Below, piece by piece: positions 24,701 to 36,700 of a stretch of DNA of 64,000 nucleotides (the stretch's first letter is position 1; each line of letters starts with the position of its first letter). The translations under genes and the position numbers were made by a program. The notes beneath the pieces were generated by a model that was not told the origin of the DNA, ran no database searches, and saw only the letters and a list, made by a program, of their open reading frames with translations. Origin of the DNA: Ascidia mentula (Eukaryota > Chordata > Ascidiacea > Phlebobranchia > Ascidiidae); the NCBI GenBank assembly GCA_947561715.1, contig OX387198.1, positions 19,347,645 to 19,411,644 on the forward strand, written 5' to 3'.

Positions 24701-27213
24701 ACGGCGGTGAAAAATACGACGTGAAACCGATTTGATTCCTGTCGAACATCCAGCGACATTCGATCCTCGTGAGATGACAATTAGACGAGGAAGTCATTGA
24801 AAGTGAAAGCGGGGTTGTTTAACCCCAGACACTCGAACCTTAATTAAACCGGACGGAAACCGGAATATCAGAAACAAGGATTTCTATTTGTGACGTAAAC
24901 AATCTTTTCATTCAGAAAATGCGTCAACACGTGACAAAATGTCGCAACTCCCTGGGGTGGTTACGGTTGAATGAACACGGGGACACCGAGTTGTTTGAAC
25001 CAAAATAATTTGAATGAAAACTCATGAGAACGTTTTGTTTCTCTGCCCTGAGTCGGTTACGAGAAAACGAGACAGCCGCGTTTATTTCTGATTGTTATGC
25101 ATGATTACATCACAATGGTGGGGAACTCTTCAATCGCGCGTCTGGTTTGTGATTGTGACATCACAATAGACCGACTAACTGCTCGATAAAAACAAGAATA
25201 AAATTCAGCACACAGCAGTTGGTGTGAGCAGGAATGCTGATGACGTCATGCATTTTATTAATGACGTGTATTTGTGATGACGCAGTTTAATTTGTATCAA
25301 AACTACGGCTAACGAATATTGTTATGTGATATTCGAATTTTCCTCCTTGAGAAACGTGATGTCAGTTTTCTGGTTGACACAAATTCTTGAGACACTTCAG
25401 TCGATGAAGTGACGTCACTTACCTGACCTATTTATACACACAACGTTTCAAGTTACTTAAACCGCCATGAGTAAACAACTTAAACCTATGTGAGTGAACA
25501 ACTTAAACCTGTGTGAGTGAAATCAAGTGTCCAGTTTTAAATTGGCTTTCTAAACAATTGGGTCTGTTTGTCACAATTACAAACAATGTAATAAATTATG
25601 ATGTCACAATGGAAATTTCTACCGGAAATTATTAGAGTGCATTTTGAGAAAATTTTCATTTATTATGGAAACTCTGCTCGATTTGAAAGAAATCACCGCG
25701 TTTATATTCCTTAATCCGATGATCGCAAAAAATAATTACAAATCTTAGTTATAAGATGACGTCACTGGGAAGTAAACTGAACATATGTTGGCAGGGAAGG
25801 TTTGTGAGTTTAAGGAACACAGCCTCGATGGAATCAATTAAGTCAACAACGCAAAGCAAACATTTGCTTTTAAACCCAATGTACTGAGGCTTGTGTGATG
25901 GAGATGGGCCGAGAATTCAAGTTTGCAAAATAATTTACAACATTTTGTAAAAATGACACAAAGCAAAGTTTAAGTTGAATATCCTGAACACAAAAATAAC
26001 TTCTTTCCTTATCGGTTAGGGAATGTATTGACTCGATACATTTGCTTCAAACTACTACATTTCAACACGAATTAGTGTGAATTGAAGCTGCCATTTGTCC
26101 TTGGTGGACGTTGGCTGGCCTTCAATCTCGCTTAACACACGTGACCAATTCTCAGCGGGGTTCATTTCATTTGGGCGACCGTTAAGTGATTTCCAAATCA
26201 CAATAACCCGGGTTGTTTTGTATTGGAATGCATGAAACTTACATGTTATGAGTCAAGTATTTTATTTGTTGTTTTTAAGCAGAATATATTTCGCGTTTGG
26301 TTTTACTTTGAAACGTGACGTATAAAAAACCCCAAAAAATATACGTGAAAAGGTTTTGATCCTTAACGGCAAAAAGGTCGGCCCTGGGGAATGGACGGAG
26401 GATTAAATATTTATGAACATGTCATGGATGGCTGCCCACGCTTTTCATTCTCATAAACCTGAAAATTGATATCCAAAAAATTGTCTACACGGAAATCCAC
26501 TCGAGCGAAAAAAAAAAAGAATTTAAGCATAGGAAATGTCGGGGAAATACTTGAGGGTCGAACACGCGCAGGCCTGTGTAGAAAATTGTTGAACAAATAT
26601 GTGAATTATGATCGCAGCAAGAAGAGCTGATGCATGGGAAAAAATCTCTAGGGAGTTGAGTCTGATTGTGTTCGTGTGTTCGACATACAGTGGGAGGTCA
26701 CGTTCTACATCACAACAAATTCTACCCGGGGGATTTTCAAACTTAATTGATTTTCAATTCATTCAACTCACTGTTATGAAGTCATATTTAAGAATTCTTT
26801 TACAACGTGTAGGTAAATGACGTCATATACACAAATCGCAAAAATTAATCGACACGCTTGGTTGATTTAATTACAAACAACATGGTTGGATTTACACGGC
26901 GCACATTTCAAACATATGTCCGAAACATCCCACGTACACAGGTTGAGGTGAAATTAATCATTAACTTTATAACTTATCTGTTTGCCAACAGTTTGCTGAA
27001 AACACACAATGTGTAACACGGCAACGGCTAAACTATGAGCAAAATCTTACAATAAAACGAAATAAGCACTCACTTTCATCGTTTACACACAACAAAATAA
27101 GCTAACTAATTTTGTTTTAGCTTTTGAGAGGAATGCCCCATATTAAACAAGGGAGACAAGGGCTTACCGTGACCAGTGATGATGAACAAGAGAATCTTTC
27201 CTCCTAATTCCAT
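9762..27213 (-). CDS. IGSF9: IGSF9/turtle-like Ig-superfamily adhesion receptor, paralogue A (21 exons)
   Basis: Single-pass adhesion protein of the IGSF9/IGSF9B/turtle family, known for roles in neurite and synapse development. Exons: 27213-27168, 24037-23858, 22530-22387, 18337-18195, 18145-18016, 17954-17849, 17352-17171, 16520-16378, 16306-16049, 15990-15834, 15772-15661, 15424-15249, 14856-14392, 14336-14196, 14137-14095, 12976-12894, 12780-12628, 12296-11172, 11105-10613, 10095-9969, 9887-9762; 1510 aa, every junction in frame. Signal peptide about 1-18; Ig1 about 20-122 (Cys34, Cys102); Ig2 124-214; Ig3 215-310; Ig4 and Ig5 311-497 (DEGTYSCTPYNILGT is a family hallmark); FnIII 498-747; membrane segment about 762-786; tail 787-1510 with a 16-aa repeat and the conserved block RDNSSVDEKYEWDS near the C terminus. 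Least certain are the 43-nt microexon 14137-14095 and the donor at 14196. Confidence 0.9.
10299..10575. repeat. 34-bp minisatellite in intron 19 of gene A, about 8 copies
   Basis: The unit containing CTCAGTTCTGCTGCTACTTA repeats at about 34 bp, with GGCTAAGGTATGG between copies. It lies entirely inside the intron between exons 19 and 20. Confidence 0.9.
10668..10960 (-). repeat. 48-bp coding minisatellite in exon 19 of gene A, six 16-aa repeats
   Basis: Six head-to-tail copies of HTLITDHDERYHPSSH (first with R for H, fifth with Q for H, sixth with N for D) occupy about residues 1311-1406 of the cytoplasmic tail. The 48-bp period is a multiple of three, so the frame is kept. The peptide is rich in His, Asp and Ser and is probably disordered. 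It has no counterpart in paralogue B. Confidence 0.93.
12977..14094 (-). other. Intron 15 of IGSF9-like gene A
   Basis: A short open frame at 13045-13251 has no recognisable homology and no role in the gene model. Three TGACGTCA palindromes lie in or beside this intron. Nothing else seen. Confidence 0.4.
14095..14137 (-). CDS. IGSF9: IGSF9-like A juxtamembrane microexon (43 nt)
   Basis: A pyrimidine-rich acceptor (TTCGTTTTATTCAG) is followed by 43 nt encoding DLQETSYLAESETQ and a GTAAAA donor. It is needed to carry phase 1 after the membrane exon to phase 2 before exon 16. Paralogue B has a 40-nt microexon in the same place with the same phases. Confidence 0.65.
14930..15230. repeat. Dispersed repeat in intron 12 of gene A
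   Basis: 15022-15094 closely matches 21559-21632 (shared ACAGTAGAACAAACTATGGA and ATACGAACTAT-like blocks). A GCACTGATGAGAC motif also occurs, inverted near 14935 and direct near 15160, and recurs near 19926 (inverted) and 29850. The three short copies of ACTGATGAGACTTGATACGT at 15175-15225 add a local tandem repeat. This looks like a SINE-type family whose full length I cannot define. Confidence 0.55.
17461..17866 (-). repeat. 25-bp minisatellite built from the exon 6 splice donor of gene A
   Basis: On the minus strand each 25-bp unit contains CACATACAG|GTACATT, which is exactly the end of exon 6 and its 5' splice site at 17849. About 16 units follow. I count 13 with an intact GT donor (including the authentic one), two with GC in place of GT, and one lacking the junction. 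Confidence 0.92.
20246..20316. repeat. 12-bp tandem repeat
   Basis: AAACACAAGCTG repeats about five times with small insertions, then decays. Confidence 0.85.
21559..21632 (+). repeat. Second copy of the dispersed repeat seen at 15022-15094
   Basis: It begins GCACCAAATTAGATACGAAC and continues through GAACAAACTATGGACAAATA, close to the first copy over about 73 bp. It sits in intron 3 of gene A. Confidence 0.7.
22650..23395. mobile_element. Fold-back element with about 300-bp inverted arms
   Basis: The arm 22650-22957 is inverted at 23097-23395 with high identity. Shared landmarks include TCAGCTGATTTATTAGTAAT, ACACAGAAAGCTATGCGGTA and CCTGCAGCACGAACGTAGGC. The central loop is about 140 bp. 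No transposase is present. This is consistent with a non-autonomous fold-back or MITE-like element in intron 2 of gene A. Small open frames inside the arms are not genes. Confidence 0.8.
24038..27167 (-). other. Intron 1 of IGSF9-like gene A (3.1 kb)
   Basis: I see no additional exon that fits the gene model. TGACGTCA occurs near 24606, 25240, 25411, 25757 and 26818. Long first introns often hold enhancers, but nothing here proves one. Confidence 0.4.
27168..27213 (-). CDS. IGSF9: IGSF9-like A exon 1, signal peptide
   Basis: A 46-nt coding part encodes MELGGKILLFIITGH plus one base, then a GTAAG donor. Its phase fits exon 2 exactly (G|TG, giving VLGCDAITALV). An in-frame TGA lies 27 nt upstream of the ATG, which supports the start. 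The intron that follows is 3.1 kb, so this exon is easily missed. Confidence 0.8.
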
Positions 27214-30059
27214 TTCCTTATTATTGCTCTTATTACGTCACAGTGATTGAAGATGTCATAATTGGGTAAAGAGTGTAACAGGGCAACTACATCGTACTCA
27301 AGTATCTGGAGATCAAATTTGCCGTTAGTTGGTCACAGAGCTTTCACATCTTTACAAGAAACAACTCTGCTCTGCTGGTCATGTCTGCTTTTATGCCCGT
27401 TTAACATTCGATCATCTGGCTGTCCTTTGACCTCCAGTTTCTACGTCATCTTTGCTCAGCAAACATACCGGAATATCGTGGTTGGTTCAACATAAACCCA
27501 ACATGAATCGTTGTCATTAAAAAAACCCACTGCAGAGTGTAGCAACCTCGTCATGAGTGAATCTTTATTTTACTCACACTATTCCCATGCTTTCCATACA
27601 CGTGACGAAGCAAATATTATTTCTATCTTAACTCCGCCACGAATACTTCAACATCTGCTCAACTCTACCTGTGCAAACCTGCCTGGAGTTCTTCATCACA
27701 CTTAGTAAACTGGGCAACCACAAAGCGCGACGGAAGAATAAAATCGCTGTTCGCGAGCTAAACAACAATTCACCCTTGCGCGCCACTCGCTTAATCGCTT
27801 TATTGCGTCACAAAGCCGTTGGCGAGAGAAAAAGGGGAACGCGAGACGAGGAATTTTATGGCTGAAGCGAATCGCGATTTTCACAAGGAAATGAACGAGG
27901 TTCGGTTGCTGACGAAAATCCGAATTTTCGTTTAACTCGGATCAAAAGAAATTTCAACAATTATTCGACAAAATTACTTTGAACAAATACGACCTTAATT
28001 AAATACGCGATAAGTTGAGCGTGGATCGATCCCGACTACTGAGTAACTCGACTCTGGCTTAAGTAAGCAGCTCATATGTAATGTTCCAATACATTGTTAG
28101 CAAGCGGAAAGGCATACGGCGATAATCGCATTTCGCTCAAACTCAACTGTTTATTACTCGAACGACTTGATTACGTCTGCATTGATCGGCGGGGATTCCC
28201 CACACTTTCAATCAGCGAAGGGAAGAGCGCCACCAGATGGTGAACGAAAGCTAACGAAATGTTGGAATATACTTTACAAAATACTTGGGAGTTCATCAAT
28301 TTAAACAAAAAAGCCAAAGTTGGTATGCAACTCATGCCAAAACAGATGTTTTAAACATCCCTGTGTTCATCATCAGTGCTGAGTAAGAATGAGTTGTATG
28401 AAAAACTAAACAAATTTACCTCGGCGAATTCATAACAAGATATAAACTTTCAACCCTGTATAAAATTTCTATACTGACATGTTTTCATTTCCTCAGAAAG
28501 TTCCCGAAGAGAGAAATGTTGGAAGGAAATGAATAATTCAATCTTAATACTGGTGTGTGAGGAGATTACTTCCAGCTATCTCACGCGTCATCACCTTTCC
28601 TCTTCTCTCATTGGCTCATCTCATAAATCATGCATCACGTGATGATACATGGATCGGATGACATATTGGTACAAACGGGAATTTCCCCACATTTTTCGAT
28701 CTTGTGACAACTTGAATGACGTAACTCAAAATAATGACGTAACAACAACATAATGACGTAACCCATTCCTGTTGGAAATAAGTTCAATATTTCTCAAATA
28801 CTTTCCGATGCCGATTATTCTCATACGAAGACAACAGGTTTCCACAAGACTTTCCACAACAATCACGTTTTACGATTGTTTAACATTCGACAATCGACCT
28901 CTGTGCTCAAGGACATATACGGCAATTCAACCAAAGAAATCCTGTTTTCAAGGCCATCTGCTGTAATGCACCTGCCGACTGTTCCGCTTGTTTCCCAATG
29001 ACCGTTATTGATGCCCATGACTTATATGGGGACCTAATATTCTTATTGCACCTGGATGGGTCAGTACACAGCAATGATTTGTTGAGCCTCCTGGAAGATC
29101 TTTTGACCAACAGAGGGGGCATAAACAGCCTTGGGGGTTTGCTTAGGCAATTATTCAGCAACTAACTTTGGTGCTATTATGTGGAGGAATCGCAAAATCC
29201 AATTTCATTTTTTGTTGCTTTTTTACCCCAAATAATGTCCAACAGGGAGGGATTAAATGCACTTGCCCGGCGACCAATTTTGATTGGAATGTGTAGCTGA
29301 GGGATGGATCTTTCGCAAAACCGCAAATGAATGTGCCCTTAATCCATTCATTTTTCTGTATATAGCCTGAAGATTTAGCTTTCTTTTTAGTTCAATTTTC
29401 ACAGCACCCGGCACCAAGTAGCTACCTGATTCAAAGCGCCCAAAACCTAACTAAAACTGCCCGAAACAGGCTCAGCAACAGCATACACATGTGTGCCCAA
29501 TGCTTTGTTACGTCATCGTTGTATTGTATCAGAGAACTACATGGTGGGTATTTCCCGCCGGCAAAACTTACTACAAAATATCGGGTTGGTTTTCACATTA
29601 ACACGAATCGTTGTGATTAAAACCACTGCAGTGTGTTGGAACTTCGTCATGGCGATTTTTCTTCACAAACTATTTAATAACAAGCATGGAGAAAAAATAT
29701 GAATTCTGTGAGATGCATCAGACAAATGTCCACTATTCCGACCTGAGCTCAGAAACCTTGTTACTCCGTATGGTTGATGTTTGTCATTTGTCTTTGCCTG
29801 TGGCCGTTTGGTTGGCAAGGTCGTCCGTAGTCACACCAAGCTGCACTGATGAGACCTTAGAAGTCGAACCTATTTCTTATTCCCCCCACTTTTTGTTGTA
29901 AAACGAATTTATTTAACCCGGATGCAGAACTTGGCAAATATTTCGAAGTTAATTTCAAGAATGAATATTTTGTCGCTTGGGAAAAACTGTGGACAACTTT
30001 TCAGTCGACCAACTCAATGATCGGCGGAACAAAAATCTCGATGCAACAAAAACCTTTAA

Positions 30060-30165
30060 CACTAATGTATGTCGCGATAAGTTTGTCGCGTTACATTTGT
30101 CGCGTTAAGTTTGTCGCGATAAGGTTGTCGCGTTATGTTTGTCGCGTTAAGTTTGTCGCAACGTT
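30060..30165. repeat. Short tandem repeat of a TTTGTCGCG core
   Basis: About six or seven copies of TTTGTCGCGTTAAG-like units of roughly 14-16 bp, with variable spacing. It lies downstream of gene B. Confidence 0.75.
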
Positions 30166-30411
30166 TCTTCTGCTTGATTCCGTTCCTGAAAAAAATCTTC
30201 GCGTTCCTGAAGGAGCCGAAATTGGAGAAATTCTTGACGCAAGGCGGCGCACCTGAGCACAGTAAAGTTCGGTTATTTTTTTAATCAGTCTTATTTTACA
30301 ACATATTTTCTTTGCAAACTTTATTATAAATCTAAACCCTAAATTAACTAATCATGTGCAAATTTGCAGGGAGGTTTTAATCAATCCGATCCTCACTTTT
30401 TTTTGCCCACA

Positions 30412-30495
30412 CCGGGGTTTGAACCCAGGATATCCTGGCCACAAATCCCGATCATGTTTCCCTCTAGTTATATGGGTCGAGCGCTGTCATAAAGA
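30412..30495 (-). repeat. tRNA-like SINE fragment
   Basis: On the minus strand it reads GATCGGGATTTGTGGCCAGG, then ATATCCTGG and GGGTTCAAACCCCGG. The last part forms a tRNA-like T arm with a pol III B-box. Related sequence lies at 35295-35385 and 43405-43470. Confidence 0.6.
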
Positions 30496-30774
30496 CGAGT
30501 GACAACGTGTTTGATCACGTGGCTTAATTGCTCATAGCTTTCAAATTATTGACATTTGAATTGTTTCATTATTCTGCATTGGAGCCTTAGTGTCGAACAT
30601 AAGAAACTTGCAGACAGAAATACTAAGTTGGAAAACTTCAGTTAAGTAGAAAACTGACGTCACATTTATATTTGAACCTTTTCTCGATGTCGATTCTCGT
30701 TTGAATTCCCTCCCCGCCAAGCGATAATCTCTAAAAACAACATAGAAATCACCAAATATTCTAACAAACTTTTT

Positions 30775-33700
30775 TCACACCTTTCCAGCTGTCGATGAAG
30801 TTAGCATTTGATGACGTGGAATGGTTTGATTGGTGGAGAATGTCACGTTTTCATCCCCGGCGAATTTTAATAATTCTTCCCGAAGTTCCTAAAAATAAAA
30901 GAAATATTGGGTTTTTTTACCCCGGGAAATAAATTTAAATTTCCAAAATTTCCGGAGATTTTTAATGATTTTGTGCAATTTTTTTGTCAAATGAAAGTTC
31001 GCGGAAAGTTTGTTTGAAGGAAATAAACTTTTGCCAACACTAAATTCCAGTGGTGAGGAATATTTGCAGAAAATATTACGTGAGGTTGAATTAAAACTCA
31101 CAACAGAAATGGAGGAAACACTTTTTGTGTTTTCAAAATTCCTCAGGGCTTCAATGATTTCAGATTCCATTAATGTTTGTGAATCCCATTCGTAATTTTC
31201 CTCAATTGATGAGTTGTCTCTTCGGTTTCTGATGCAAAATATAAATCAATGTGACCAATCACAACATTACACGTCATCAAATGTAGCCAATATTCTTTTG
31301 CTTTCCCCACATTTCTAAAAAAGTTTGGTTTAAATTTTTACCTGTCAGAGTTTTCTCTGGCGCCACCTGGTGACAACTGAGCAGTGTTATCTTGAGTGGC
31401 GTAACCACTGCTTAGAGATTCACCTTGCGAACGGTTATGTCGAAACGAAGGCGATATCATTCTTGATGACGTAATTGATTCGTGACGTAAAGTGCTGTTT
31501 TCTGAGAAAGATAAAGGTTTATGGCCAACGAAACTTTTCAACAATAAGATCTCTGTTTCGCAAGATCTCTGTTTCACATTTACATATTTTCCTATTTATG
31601 AGTATTAACCTTGACATCCAGGTTACCGCCGTTACTTTCTTTTTCATTTTCTGTTTATTTATGAAAACATTTACAGTTAGATGATTTAATGCGTTGTTTT
31701 TTACCCCATTGTGATTACCAACGGCCATTATCACTACGAGTATGACGTAACAATCAATTCTTCCAATGTTTTTTTCGTATATTCAGTGTGTAACAAAAGT
31801 TTAAGGAATTCATTTCCAATTTCAAATTTCGTAAAAATTTTTTCAACTATGTCGGAGAAATTATTCGTCCAAGCACTTACCACGTTCCGGTTGACTGCGC
31901 TTCATTTTCTTTCGGTGAATTTTTAAATAGTCACGTGATTCGCTGTCAGAGTACGACAAGGCACGTGTTCTCTTGTGATCCTCTAGGTGGCGCAACGCTT
32001 TCGTGGGTGATGAAGGAAGCGACCTTTGACCTTTCTTATGTGCATAGACTGAATACTTGTCAGAAGGTGGCGTCAGAGTGCTGGTTAGTTGTTTTCGTCC
32101 CAAACTTTCCCAAACTTCTGACGTAGAATCTCTCCGTGACGTCATATTTGTCTTTGCTGGACTATGATTGGCCGATGATGACGTAAGCGAACACATTGTA
32201 TAGCTTTTTTGCAAATTGTCCCACGAAATATCCGAGATACAAATCATAGTAGGCTTTGGGACAGGCTCATCGCTGACGTCATTACTTATCTCCGTGGCAA
32301 CATTCGTTCGCAACACATCGTTTATTGCGTCACAATTCTTTGTCTGTTCCGTCACCTCGTTAATTCGTCTTTTTTGTTTCCAATCATAGTAGGATGGGGT
32401 AACAAGTTCGGTGGTTTCCCGGGATAAGGTTTGTGGTCGAGAAGGGCTCGAGAGCGCCTCTGGTGACAATATTTCCCCCTCGGATTCCAACTTTTTTCGC
32501 ACCTGAAGGGAATATTTTGAGAAATTACAAATTAGGAAAAATTTAATTCGCTTTTATAACTTTTTCGCACTGTAATAACTTCACGGAAAACTGTTGGAAT
32601 AAATATCCGTAAACTTACCTCCCTCTCATCCAGGCTGTGAGTTATTTTTCCAACTCCATCCACAAGATTTGTTCCTTGTAAAAACAAACTGCGTATATAA
32701 CCAATAATTACTAAAAACTTATTTTCACAAAACAAAATCAATTTAATAAGCGACACTGGTGATGGCGATACTGGTGATGGCGATACTGGGGATGGCGATA
32801 CTGGGGATGGCGATACTGGGGAATGTTCGATTCGATTATTTTGTGAAACAAATAAAGATTCATTAGAAACGTTGTTTTCAACAAAGTATTAAAATTTGAT
32901 TTATTGCGGATTTTTTCAAACCCTCACCTACAACCACGTGACTCCCACTCTTCTCCACAACTTGAGATCTTTCAAACGATTTTACGATTCTTACTTCGAT
33001 ATCGCTGTTGCTGCAATCGATCTCAAACGCCGGGGGGTCAAAAACACCCCCAAAGCTACGAATATTATCGGGTGCTGAATTTCGATGACGAAATTGCTCA
33101 AAACTGCTGCTGGCACGTGACCTTGGACGCCACACATTAGCGTCTCGCTTCGTTGCGTACCCAGGTGACGTCGAAGTGACGTCACATTGTTTGTTTGGTG
33201 ATGAAGAAAGCAAAGGAACTTGCTGTGATGATAAATCCTCTACGTAAACCGTCGGACGGCAGCTGGTAATGGCGTCATCATCCACAGGTGTGACGTCACG
33301 TGAAAGGCTTGTGATGGCAGCAAAACAGGAATCGGTTTTTAGTGAGGGCATCATCGGGTGGCGACGATCGTCAAGGTTTACCATTCGCGAGGTGGCGCTG
33401 ATATCTCGGGAGAATTCATCGGAGCTCGTAGGAAAATCTATGAGAACTTATTTACGAATTTTCCCGACATTTCTGTTTTTGTCACGCATGACGAATAATC
33501 TTAAATACTAACGGTCATTATCACGAATACTAACGGTTATTATCACGAATACTCACGGTTATTATCACGAATACTCACGGTTATTATCACGAATACTCAC
33601 GGTTATTATCACGAATACTCACGATTATTGATTGGAAACAATTTGAATTTTCTCGAATATTCATCGACTTCTTCACTCCACTTTCTCGACATTTTATCGG

Positions 33701-36700
33701 GATTTTCATGAAAATTGTGAAGAAAAAATCCTTCATCTGAAAAATAAACTTTTTGAAAATATCCCCTGGCGCGGTTTAGTTATTCGTGAGAAAAGTTATC
33801 AGAATGGTCCCATGACGTCACCAGTGGTTACGACAGCTCACCCCTTAAACCTTCCTTCTTTTTCTGGCTAACGTCACGATGATTTGGTGACGTCTCAGTG
33901 ACGTGGTGCTTTGCCAAACAGGAGAATGATGAGAAACCATCGTTGAATATGATTTGACCATCTTGGTTGGTTTCTGTTACGCCACTGTAACTAATAACGT
34001 AACAATTAATAAAGATATGGTTTTGCGGAAGAAGAAATAGTTGAGGTTTATGACTTTTTATGTGAAATGTTTTAAATTTTTTCAAACACTCGATTTCGAA
34101 GTCGAAGTTTTTACGCAATAATTTCTTTGAGACCTCGAGTTAAAGAAAGTTTAATTTTTAAGAAATCATCGAAATCCTACCCGCGTTTTTCATCAGTGAA
34201 AATATTTTCATCGGAATGACCTGAAAATAAGCGGGTTTAATATTTTCATTTCAAACTTAATTTAGCAACAAACTTCTCAATATTTTCCCCTCCCTCCATT
34301 TGATGTAATTGTGACGTTTCTTCCAGATGACGAACATTATGACGATAACAAGAAGGATGAGCATGAAAACAAGAACACCCATTACCACTGGGTGGCGCAA
34401 CACAGGGTGTTGTTCGACTTTGTAAACCATCAAATCTGCAAAAAAACAAGACCTTCTTCGCTTTCTATTGTTTAAATTTTTATTCAAATGGATTTGAAAG
34501 TTTTACCACCTGGCATTGCTCAATTGTTCCATGTTTTTTTTTACCTTTGGTTGAAATGAGGATTGATTCGCTCGGCAAACCGTAATACAACTTTGTCGCC
34601 GCAAGCACATGAAACTCATATATCTCATCTCTGTATATTTCATCAGGTTTGATGACGTATGTTGTGACGTTGAAGGGGGTTGTCCCCAGTAACTTCCATT
34701 GAGGTTCTTTAATGGATCGTTTGAATATTGTTTTGTCTGAAATGAAACGAAATAAGTTTCGCCAAAGTAAGAATTTCCCACAATTCCTCACTATTTCGAG
34801 CATCCGTCCGCGTTGGAACAGGGGGCAATGACGTGTCTTCCGTTTCGTCAGTTCCTATCCGTCGGTACTCAATGACGTAACACAACAGGGTATGAAAGGT
34901 AGCGACGGGCTGCCACTCTAGCGCTACCTGACCGTTTTCTTTTGTACCCGAACGAAACCCAGTTGGTGGCGATAGAGAAAAGGTTGGAGTTTCAACAGGA
35001 ACAAGTCGCTCTATGACGTAACAATGTTTTAAGCCAATGTTTCTTGTGTTAAATAAATTGAAATTCACCATCAGTTTTCGCTTCGACTTTTCCACTGAAT
35101 TCTCCTGTCCCTTGTTTATTTTCAGCCAACACTGAAAACTCGTACCAAGTATCCGACTTTAGGTAGTTCACTTGCGCCACCGTCTGGCCGATTATATTAT
35201 TGAAAGATCGCCACAGGGCGTCGCTCTCGTTCGCTTCCTTGTACCTTGGGTTAGCATAAGAATTATTATTGGGCGGATGATTGGCAGCATTGGTCAAGAT
35301 TCCGACCCATATACCAACAAGAAAACCTGATCGGGATTCGTGGCCAGGATATCCTGGGTTCAAATCCCGGTGTGGTTAAAAAAGTTGTCATGTTTCAGAT
35401 TATTTAGGTTTCACCATGGATGTGTGATTAGGGTTTGTGAGCGGTTGCCGGACGAAATTTATTTTCACACAATTGTGGAATTTTAATTTGGAAAAACTCA
35501 CCAAAGTACAAACTGTTGGGGAAATCCCCCATCAAAACCCGGGGTCCACGTCACTTTTACTGACGAATCGTTTAACGTCATCACAGTTACGTTATGTACT
35601 ACATGAGGAGAAGTATCTGCCATACATATTACGTAACGAGTTACACAGCGTCGTGACGTCATCAAACGACAAATATATGTAAAATACCTGTAACTACCAG
35701 CATGACGTCACGGGTGACGTCACCAACGGCATTAGTAAGAACGCATTGCCACAAGCCATGGTGATGTTTTCGTACAGAGTTGATGGTGAGGTTTCCTCCA
35801 TCGATACAATAGGAATATTTGTTGGTTTTGCTTTCGACCTGGAATTTGTTGATAAATTGTTCATGCTCTGATCTGCCCAGGATTCCTGGCACGAAAAATT
35901 CATTCATTTTGAGAAAGAAATCTTAACAAACCTTTCTCCACGTCACAACAGGTAGGGGATCCCCCCGACCTGAACAGGGGGCAGAAAAACTTTTTCCAAC
36001 GCGGGTTCGGTACGAGGCCCTGGGGAGAATCACAAACCTTGGAGGGTCCCTTATCACAACATGGGTAACAGGGGATTCTCCCTGGGTACCCAGTTGGTTA
36101 TAGGGGGTGCACGTGTATGACCCAGCGTCTGTTGGAGTCACGTGATTAATGACGAGACTTCCGTTTCCGTTTATGAATGAACTCCCGTCCTGGAAGCAAA
36201 AAATATATATTATTCCCACTTGTTTGAATAAATTTGCTTAATTATACTCGTTTACTTCTCGTATTTGAATTTTTCTGCCGCTTTTCTTCCAAATAATTCT
36301 TGTTACAGGTGGATCGCCCACTGCGGGACAGTAGAGAGTAAGCGGCATTGAAATCCCACCAAAAACTTTTCTTGCCATAGTTTCCACTCTGGCAGAATCT
36401 GAACGAAAATTTCAGTAATGATGAGATGTTACTTCAAGCCACGAATCTGTGACGTCACATTAAATTTTAACTTCACTGAAAAGAAATTTGTCACAACAGA
36501 AACTTGGGCTAAGTTCTATCGCTTAATGTATAACCTGACATCACCAATTATAGACGTAGGTAGATACTTACACAGGACGATTACGGAAGCTGACGCTGTC
36601 GGCACTGGAGCGTGGCCGTTAGTGGCTCGACACGTGACCTGACCACGGTCTGAAATCCGAAGTTTTTCGATCACCAAACTCCCCTGTTGTGGTATTCTTA

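Larger units (their letters stand above)
27214..30774. other. Intergenic region between the two IGSF9-like genes
   Basis: Contains the presumed promoter of gene A at its left and the 3' UTR of gene B at its right (minus-strand AATAAA near 30320). A dispersed repeat is shared between about 27440-27545 and 29508-29645 (common GAATCGTTGT and CACTGCAG blocks). The open frame 28907-29161 on the minus strand is unrecognised, and I do not call it a gene. Confidence 0.45.

Noticed and set aside
35295..35385. Functional tRNA gene
   Set aside because: The T arm is good, but I cannot form a full acceptor stem and D arm, and similar diverged copies exist. A SINE fits better.
35839..35907. Longer exon 10 of IGSF9-like B starting in GAATGAATTTTTCG
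   Set aside because: Phase mismatch with exon 9. The acceptor ATTCCAG|GTCGAAAG gives phase 0 and aligns with exon 10 of gene A.
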